Assembly (NCBI GenBank): GCA_950097015.1
Contig: CATNEN010000041.1
Location: forward strand, 434,001 to 498,000
Direction of reading: 5' to 3'
DNA from: Macrostomum hystrix
Lineage: Eukaryota; Platyhelminthes; Macrostomidae
DNA: 64,000 nt
A program made the translations under genes and the position numbers. This document shows positions 59,201-64,000 of the stretch, one piece after another (position 1 is the first letter of the stretch; each line of letters begins with the position of its first letter). The notes under the pieces are model-generated. The model made no database searches, was not told the origin of the DNA, and saw only the letters and a list, made by a program, of their open reading frames with translations.

Positions 59201-60047
59201 CGCCTCGCTGGCAACTTGCGGCAGTCGCTGGCGCAAGCTCTCGGCCAGGTCTGGAGCCACGGCCTGCAGCTTCATGCTCAGGTCGGACTGCTTGGCATAA
59301 AGCTTCTGAAAGCTGGTCCACAGCGGGTCGTTCTTCTTCTTTAGACCATTGAGGAAGGCGTTGAATTCCTGCTCCGTCAGCTGGGGCGGTAGCTTTGAAC
59401 CGCCGAGTTTCTCACCAATGAGCACCTACGAGATGGCGCGGTGTGTAAGCTAATAAACTGAACAATGCCATTAGACAGACGGGGCTTCGGTTGAGTTTCC
59501 ACGAGCAGCAAGAATCCGATGGCTCACCAGTGCGCTGGGCCCGTCACTGGTCTCGAAGCAGGCGTCGCTGTCGCGAATCCAGTCCTGAACGGACCGCTTG
59601 GGCAGCTTCACTCCGGGTGAGTTTTGCAGCGGATCAATCAGCTGTCCAATAAGGATTAGGGAAAGTTCACTTTAAAACGGAATGATCATGATATTAGTGC
59701 ATACTTGCTAGATTATGATCGCGCTTCTTACCAGAAAGTCAGTGGAGAATGTTTCGATGCAGAACTTCCTGAGCTGCGGAGTGACCACGTTATGCAGGAT
59801 GGACTTCTCGACTTCAAATTCTGTATTTTTTGAGACAGTGGGATTTTCAGCGGGTTATGTGACAGGATCAGGTTTACAACGTTCAGTTTCTGGGGAACCA
59901 AAATCAACCGAGGATTATTCAACCGAGTTTCACTTTTTTTTAAACAGTAAAGATAAAAACCTCAAGAACAGTTTAGAAAACCGACTCACCGCCCTCGTTG
60001 GCGAACAGGAAGATGCGAACCTCGCGTCTGAGTCTCCGGCTCGCCAT
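53284..60047 (-). CDS. NWD1/NWD2-like STAND NTPase: DUF4062-like N-terminus, NACHT, beta-propellers (5 exons, about 1804 aa)
   Basis: Exons 60047-59990, 59820-59732, 59641-59528, 59425-59149 and 58160-53284; all GT-AG, phases 1,0,0,1 agree. STAND proteins are ATP-driven signalling switches. The four small exons join to MASRRLRREVRIFLFANEGE, then EKSILHNVVTPQLRKFC and SDGPSALVLIGEKLGGSKLP, which match the DUF4062-like N-terminus of NWD proteins. The splice into exon 5 gives DQADALFVPLVEHYLKYLKA, then CIAFARVLKDV (family CLCFIRE-type strand). NACHT: Walker A GDHGSGKT (~374-381) and Walker B LLIVLDDIDLL (~457-467). A helical region follows, and from about 880 to 1740 come degenerate WD-like blades (LFLYVWDAKSA and similar). 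The tail is basic (KRPKKGRSPKVG). An ATG at 58191 in intron 4 continues into exon 5 but is probably not the start. The 4.9-kb last exon is intronless. Confidence 0.82.
58210..58670. repeat. 16-bp tandem repeat in intron 4 of the NWD-like gene (about 29 copies)
   Basis: Unit CTAAATTCTAAACATG, almost invariant (one CCAAAC variant). In gene sense it reads with TTTAG twice per unit, an acceptor-like word, and has a stop in every frame within 48 bp. It separates the N-terminal exons from the giant exon. Confidence 0.95.
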
Positions 60048-61551
60048 CCTCTGTAGGCAAGTGCGGCGAGGGACGTAGCGGCTTTAACAAACACAAAACA
60101 GAAAACAATCCACCGCAACGGCTGTTGTGCGAAGTGTGCACCCAGCTACCCAGGTTTGCTTGCCGAGCACCGATGCGCATTTCTAGCAGCTTAAAGAGGA
60201 GGCCAACGGTGGGGCGGGTGCGCTTGGCGATGCAGACTCTTGGCTGGCATGGCAACGCTGCTCAGCTGCCAGCCGTGGGCCCGCTATTCTTTCCATTCTG
60301 TCTTCGCTGTTGCTCAGAGCCATAAGCTGCTCGCAGCCTGCAGTGGGCAACTGTGTCCGAGCAGAGAGAGCACGGCAGTGTACACAGAGCCCGCACCTGT
60401 CTCTGAAGCATTCTTTCAGCCTTAGGTGTCTACCTGGTGGTGTTTGGGGTGGATAGTTCTCAGCATTGTCTCCAACGCAGGCTCAAATAGTATCTTAGAT
60501 AAAAATTTTGCACTCGCTAGCGTGCAACAGCTTTTCCGAGAAAATACATCTGAGCTGGGCGTTCTCGGTAGAAAATGGTCTTGCCAGAGCCGCCGGTTAA
60601 GTAAATTGGAGTGCCTCTAGAGATGGAGCCAGGAGGCTTTGAGACTGGACTAAGTTTTATGAGGGACTTGGGTTCCTGCGGGCCATTTCGGTCCAAATCA
60701 ATGAAGAAAATTGTTCAAACCAGTGCTCAAGATGACGTCTTCAGGCTGGAAAGCTCGCGGCGAGACTGCCAGATGAGCTCTCCGAAGCGGGGGGAGCTCA
60801 AACTTGCGAAAGTCTTGCACCGATCTCTAATTTGAAAACTAAGATTGAAATCTCATGGAAATATTCTGGCATTTGTTTGATTTGTTGTGCTGAAGACCAA
60901 GCGATCTTGTCAAGTAGAAGAAAAACAGACCTGCACCTTGAATTTCGACATCAGGTATCGAAATAAGGTGAACAGAGGCATTGAAATGATCGAGTGCAGC
61001 AATCCTCTAATACATCCACACCTGTGTTCGCAATAACGGACAACGGGAATGCTAATGAATGGGCAGCCGTCAGGGTCCGGGTTGGAATTTGTGGGAGTCA
61101 TCAGCGTGCATATTTTGATCTCGCAGCGAGGGCAGAATTCGATAAAGCTACGGCACTTGCGAACCAATCGATGCCCGGAAACAAAGGGCGTGAGGGCCGT
61201 CCCAAGCCAGTGGTCTAAAGGCAACGGAGGTGGGGGTCAGTTGTGGCAGGTACCTCACGGCCCGCGGCAACTGCTGTGAGGAAGCACAGGGGTGGGTAAA
61301 TCGGGAGTTGGACGGCCACTGGGCGAGATGCTGAAGGCCAATAGGAGTTGCGCCTCGGGACAGTTAAGACTCTCCGTCAAAGAGGCCCAGGAGAGCTAGT
61401 ATCTGAGGGTAGCGATAGAGAAGCAGACGCAGAGGAAATTGAGAGAAAGGCAAACGCTTTGCGGTAGACAGCCGCAAACTAATAGCTTTTGCCTCTCTGA
61501 ATATTCGATTCAGTGCTCTGTCCCCTCCTGTAGGCTCACCGCACAGCCGTC
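60048..61551. other. Intergenic region between divergent NWD-like and 7TM genes
   Basis: No supported ORF or array. An acceptor-like CTTGCCTACAG precedes the NWD-like ATG on the - strand, and CTGTCCCCTCCTGTAG precedes the 7TM ATG on the + strand, so each gene may have a 5' UTR intron or a trans-splice site here. Confidence 0.5.
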
Positions 61552-62940
61552 ATGTTTGAGGGCGCCTTCATCAGGCGGCGTTACCAGCTGAACGACAGCG
61601 AGTGCGGCCCGATCCGTGCGATGTTCAACCGCAGCGGCGGCGATCTGCTCCGCCTGGTCAGCAAATCCTGCGATTCCACCGACGTGCTGATGTCCTACGC
61701 GCTGCTGCCGGCCTCCCTGATGGCTCTGCTGCTCAGCCTGACCGCCTTGCAGGTCCTGCGCTCGCGCCGACACAGGCGCAACGCATTCCGCTTCTCCCTG
61801 GCTGCGCTGAGCGCCTGCCAGTGCCTGTACCTGCTGTGCGCCACCTTAGACTTTGTCAATCTGGCTAGCGGGGCCTGCCTGTACTGGTCCCAGCCGGACA
61901 AGCACTCCAGGGTTCTGCTGGCGGCCATTGTGTGCTGCCTGGGCGACAGTTTTCTGGGCCTGCGCAACTGGTGCTACGTGCTGATCACGGCCCAGCGGGC
62001 GGAGGCTTTGGCCTGTCCGCTGCGGGGCCAGAAACTGCTCAGACCGCGAAACTTCCTGCTCGGACTGGGCTTGGCCTGGCTCACTGCTCTGGTGCTGGCT
62101 GCCACCAGGTCTCTGGCCGAGGTGTTCGTCATCTGCGAAGACACCGCAGCCGGTCGGGTGATCGGCCACGTTGGACTGCCGGTGTCCGGAGGCCAGGCCT
62201 CCAACTGGAAGAAACAGGATGCGCTAGCAGCAACAGCGGACTCGACAACAACTGCGTGGCCGCGCGAGGAGATGGAGACGGCAGCGGGTGGTGCCGCAAG
62301 CGAGGACGTCTCGCAGACGTACACCTTCTTGAGCAGCGGCTGGTTCACCACGTTTGAGGTCGGCGCTTATTTCCTCTACCAGACCAACGTTCCGATTGTG
62401 CTCGTTGTATTCTTTACCATAGTCATGGTCGTCAAGATGTTTAGCAATAGCCACGACAGTCCGCAGGGGCAGCTGCAACAGCATCAGCGACGGCAACCGC
62501 CTCGGCAGCCGAGGTTTCGGCAGGACCAGCAGCAGCAGCTGCAGGAGCCGCAACACAATTTAGTGCAGACAACCCGGATGCGGAACAACAAGCTCTGCGC
62601 CAGCCGCACCGTCCTCTGCATGGCGCTGGTCTTCTCCGTGCTTCACCTGCCTTCCTTCGTTGGCACCGCGCTGCAGAACTTCTACCCAAGCTTCGAAATA
62701 ACCAGCGCATTCGGCAAGGCCTTCCAAGGCGTCTGCGAGGTCAGCCTGCTGCTCGACTTCATCTGCACCGTCCTGGTGCTGATCGCCTTCTTGCCAGAGT
62801 TCAAGCATGTGTGCTGCGCCAGCTGCTGCTGCTGCTGCTGGAGGTTGTTGCGGCGCCAGCCGCGACCAGCACAGCGGCAGGCGGCCTGCAGGCAACGCGC
62901 CAGGCGCCAGATGTCACCGATGGCCGACGAAGCAGTCTGA
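61552..62940 (+). CDS. Orphan seven-transmembrane receptor, rhodopsin-like (462 aa)
   Basis: Intronless from ATG 61552 to TGA 62940; an in-frame TAG lies 18 bp upstream, at an acceptor-like site. Hydrophobic segments: TM1 ~45-69, TM2 ~79-104, TM3 ~120-146, TM4 ~167-186, TM5 ~275-305, TM6 ~360-385, TM7 ~393-420. A glycosylation site NRS is at 26. Cysteines at ~109 (before TM3) and ~195 (loop 2) could form the usual disulfide. TM3 ends with ITAQRAEALACPLR in place of a DRY motif; TM6 has VFSVLHLP; TM7 LLLDFICTVLVLIAFLPEFK has no NPxxY. The third inner loop is Gln/Arg-rich and the tail has a Cys run (CCASCCCCCW) suited to palmitoylation. It resembles divergent flatworm orphan rhodopsin-like receptors, where peptide ligands are suspected; the ligand cannot be read from the sequence. 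Confidence 0.78.
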   Translation: MFEGAFIRRRYQLNDSECGPIRAMFNRSGGDLLRLVSKSCDSTDVLMSYALLPASLMALLLSLTALQVLRSRRHRRNAFRFSLAALSACQCLYLLCATLDFVNLASGACLYWSQPDKHSRVLLAAIVCCLGDSFLGLRNWCYVLITAQRAEALACPLRGQKLLRPRNFLLGLGLAWLTALVLAATRSLAEVFVICEDTAAGRVIGHVGLPVSGGQASNWKKQDALAATADSTTTAWPREEMETAAGGAASEDVSQTYTFLSSGWFTTFEVGAYFLYQTNVPIVLVVFFTIVMVVKMFSNSHDSPQGQLQQHQRRQPPRQPRFRQDQQQQLQEPQHNLVQTTRMRNNKLCASRTVLCMALVFSVLHLPSFVGTALQNFYPSFEITSAFGKAFQGVCEVSLLLDFICTVLVLIAFLPEFKHVCCASCCCCCWRLLRRQPRPAQRQAACRQRARRQMSPMADEAV

Positions 62941-63701
62941 CCCGGGTCACCTGACAAAATATTTTGGTCTTTTGATTCAAGTATCAGCCCCTCATGGCGA
63001 AAATTCTCACAGGTCAAGTGTCTGATTTATAGATACGCGTTTGATTTGTACTTTTGTTTGTCCCAGAACATTTAATGTCATTTAGAGCTATCGAAGGGAT
63101 AAAATTCAAACACACGCTCGTATTTAATATAAAATAATAGAGAATTCGTTATAATCGGCATGAGCATTTTCTGTTGCTAACCTACCCAGCATTGTCGCGA
63201 ATTTTACAGGAAATTCACTGACTTCCGTAGTTTCCTTGATCAAGAATAAAAGCACAATTGCATCTCTGTACTGGCTCCCTGGGGCGGGGCCCTGACTCAC
63301 ATTGGCTTTCAATCTGGCATCTCCATGCTGCTTGCCTCTGCCGCAAGTTTGACTTTTTTGAACGCGTGACATTGCTCAGAACTCCAGGAAGAGGGAGAGA
63401 AGGCGGGAACACCCGAGCCAAGAGCAGCCCTCACTGAACTGCCTGGGGAAAGAGAGCTGGGAGAGCCGTGGCCGCTAGTCTGAGCCCCTCTAATCTGATA
63501 AAAAATTTCACCTCTGAGGACAAAATTAAAAAGCTGAAATGCGCACCGGTCCGCCGCGGGTCACGGCTTTTTGTGTGCTGATCCCGCTGCCCCCTTGCCT
63601 GAACCCGCTGCTCCCGCACTCTGATCTTAAGGCCTCCTGCCTGCCACGTCTCGGGTTGCAGTTTAGCAGAGCAGATTGCAGTTCCCATCTGAGACTGGAA
63701 T

Positions 63702-63703
63702 GC

Positions 63704-63755
<52 letters not shown>

Positions 63756-63756
63756 G
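63702..63756. repeat. (CAG)n trinucleotide run, about 18 units
   Basis: Pure CAG units with no interruption, outside any supported coding exon. Confidence 0.9.
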
Positions 63757-63932
63757 GTGATTGACTTTCACTCCCATCAGTAAACATTGTTAGAAGCAGA
63801 GTTATGCGCGAGTTCTGCCACCCCGCATCCTCACAAGCATTCTCGCGTGTATGACACAGACATAAGAGCTCACTCCCCCACTTAACAGACGTCGACTTCA
63901 CATGTCAGCTGGGATTTGACTGGATGGATCAG

Positions 63933-64000
63933 ATGACTGCTGTGTCAGATGACTGCTGTGTCAGATGACTGCTGTGTCAGATGACTGCTGTGTCAGATGA
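63933..64000. repeat. 16-bp tandem repeat, continues past window end
   Basis: At least four copies of CAGATGACTGCTGTGT up to the last base. Confidence 0.88.

Larger units (their letters stand above)
62941..64000. other. Geneless right end with CAG and 16-bp repeats
   Basis: No supported gene. Contains a possible poly(A) signal (AATAAA near 63245), a (CAG)n run, and a 16-bp array running off the window. Confidence 0.5.

Overview
The window is eukaryotic, most likely a free-living flatworm or another spiralian animal. It has spliced genes with GT-AG introns, AATAAA poly(A) signals, GC-rich coding exons set in AT-rich flanks, a tRNA-derived SINE, and animal-only gene families (neuron navigator, PTPDC1, Ly6 three-finger protein, NWD-type STAND NTPase, 7TM receptor). 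A macrostomid-like flatworm is my best guess; the species is inference. I rebuilt the gene models by hand from splice sites, reading phase and family similarity.

Left part (1-5.7 kb): the 3' end of a MULE-type transposase gene (to 586), followed by an apparent transposon terminus (about 848-1014). Next is SMG9 (+ strand, 6 exons, 532 aa), whose first intron carries a 436-bp non-autonomous element with similar termini and an imperfect 8-bp target duplication. From 5.7 to 11 kb I see no convincing gene; 7.6-10.8 kb is GC-rich. At 11.1-12.7 kb lies a poly-Gln/Ala single-pass membrane protein of unknown family, and at 14.9-15.4 kb (- strand) a small unknown protein with a 57-bp exact partial copy 1.85 kb away.

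Middle part (20-44 kb): a neuron navigator homologue (+) with its AAA domain, apparently broken by a one-base frameshift in the coiled coil; a 1.6-kb array of about 79 copies of a 20-bp unit; a complete PTPDC1 phosphatase (+, 7 exons, 548 aa); an unknown two-exon gene on the - strand (317 aa); and a two-exon Ly6/uPAR-like, probably GPI-anchored protein (+, 148 aa) with a 3.9-kb intron built mostly of tandem repeats.

Right part (46-64 kb): a peroxisomal ABCD1/2-type half transporter (-, 4 exons, 677 aa) with a SINE in intron 1; an NWD-like STAND NTPase (-, 5 exons, 1804 aa) whose four short N-terminal exons are separated from the giant last exon by a 16-bp repeat array; and an orphan 7TM receptor (+, 462 aa).

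The genes do not form an operon or one pathway; they are unrelated housekeeping, neuronal and signalling genes. The most striking shared property is that many introns and intergenic gaps each contain a private tandem array (units 16-52 bp). Many large open frames over these arrays are artefacts.
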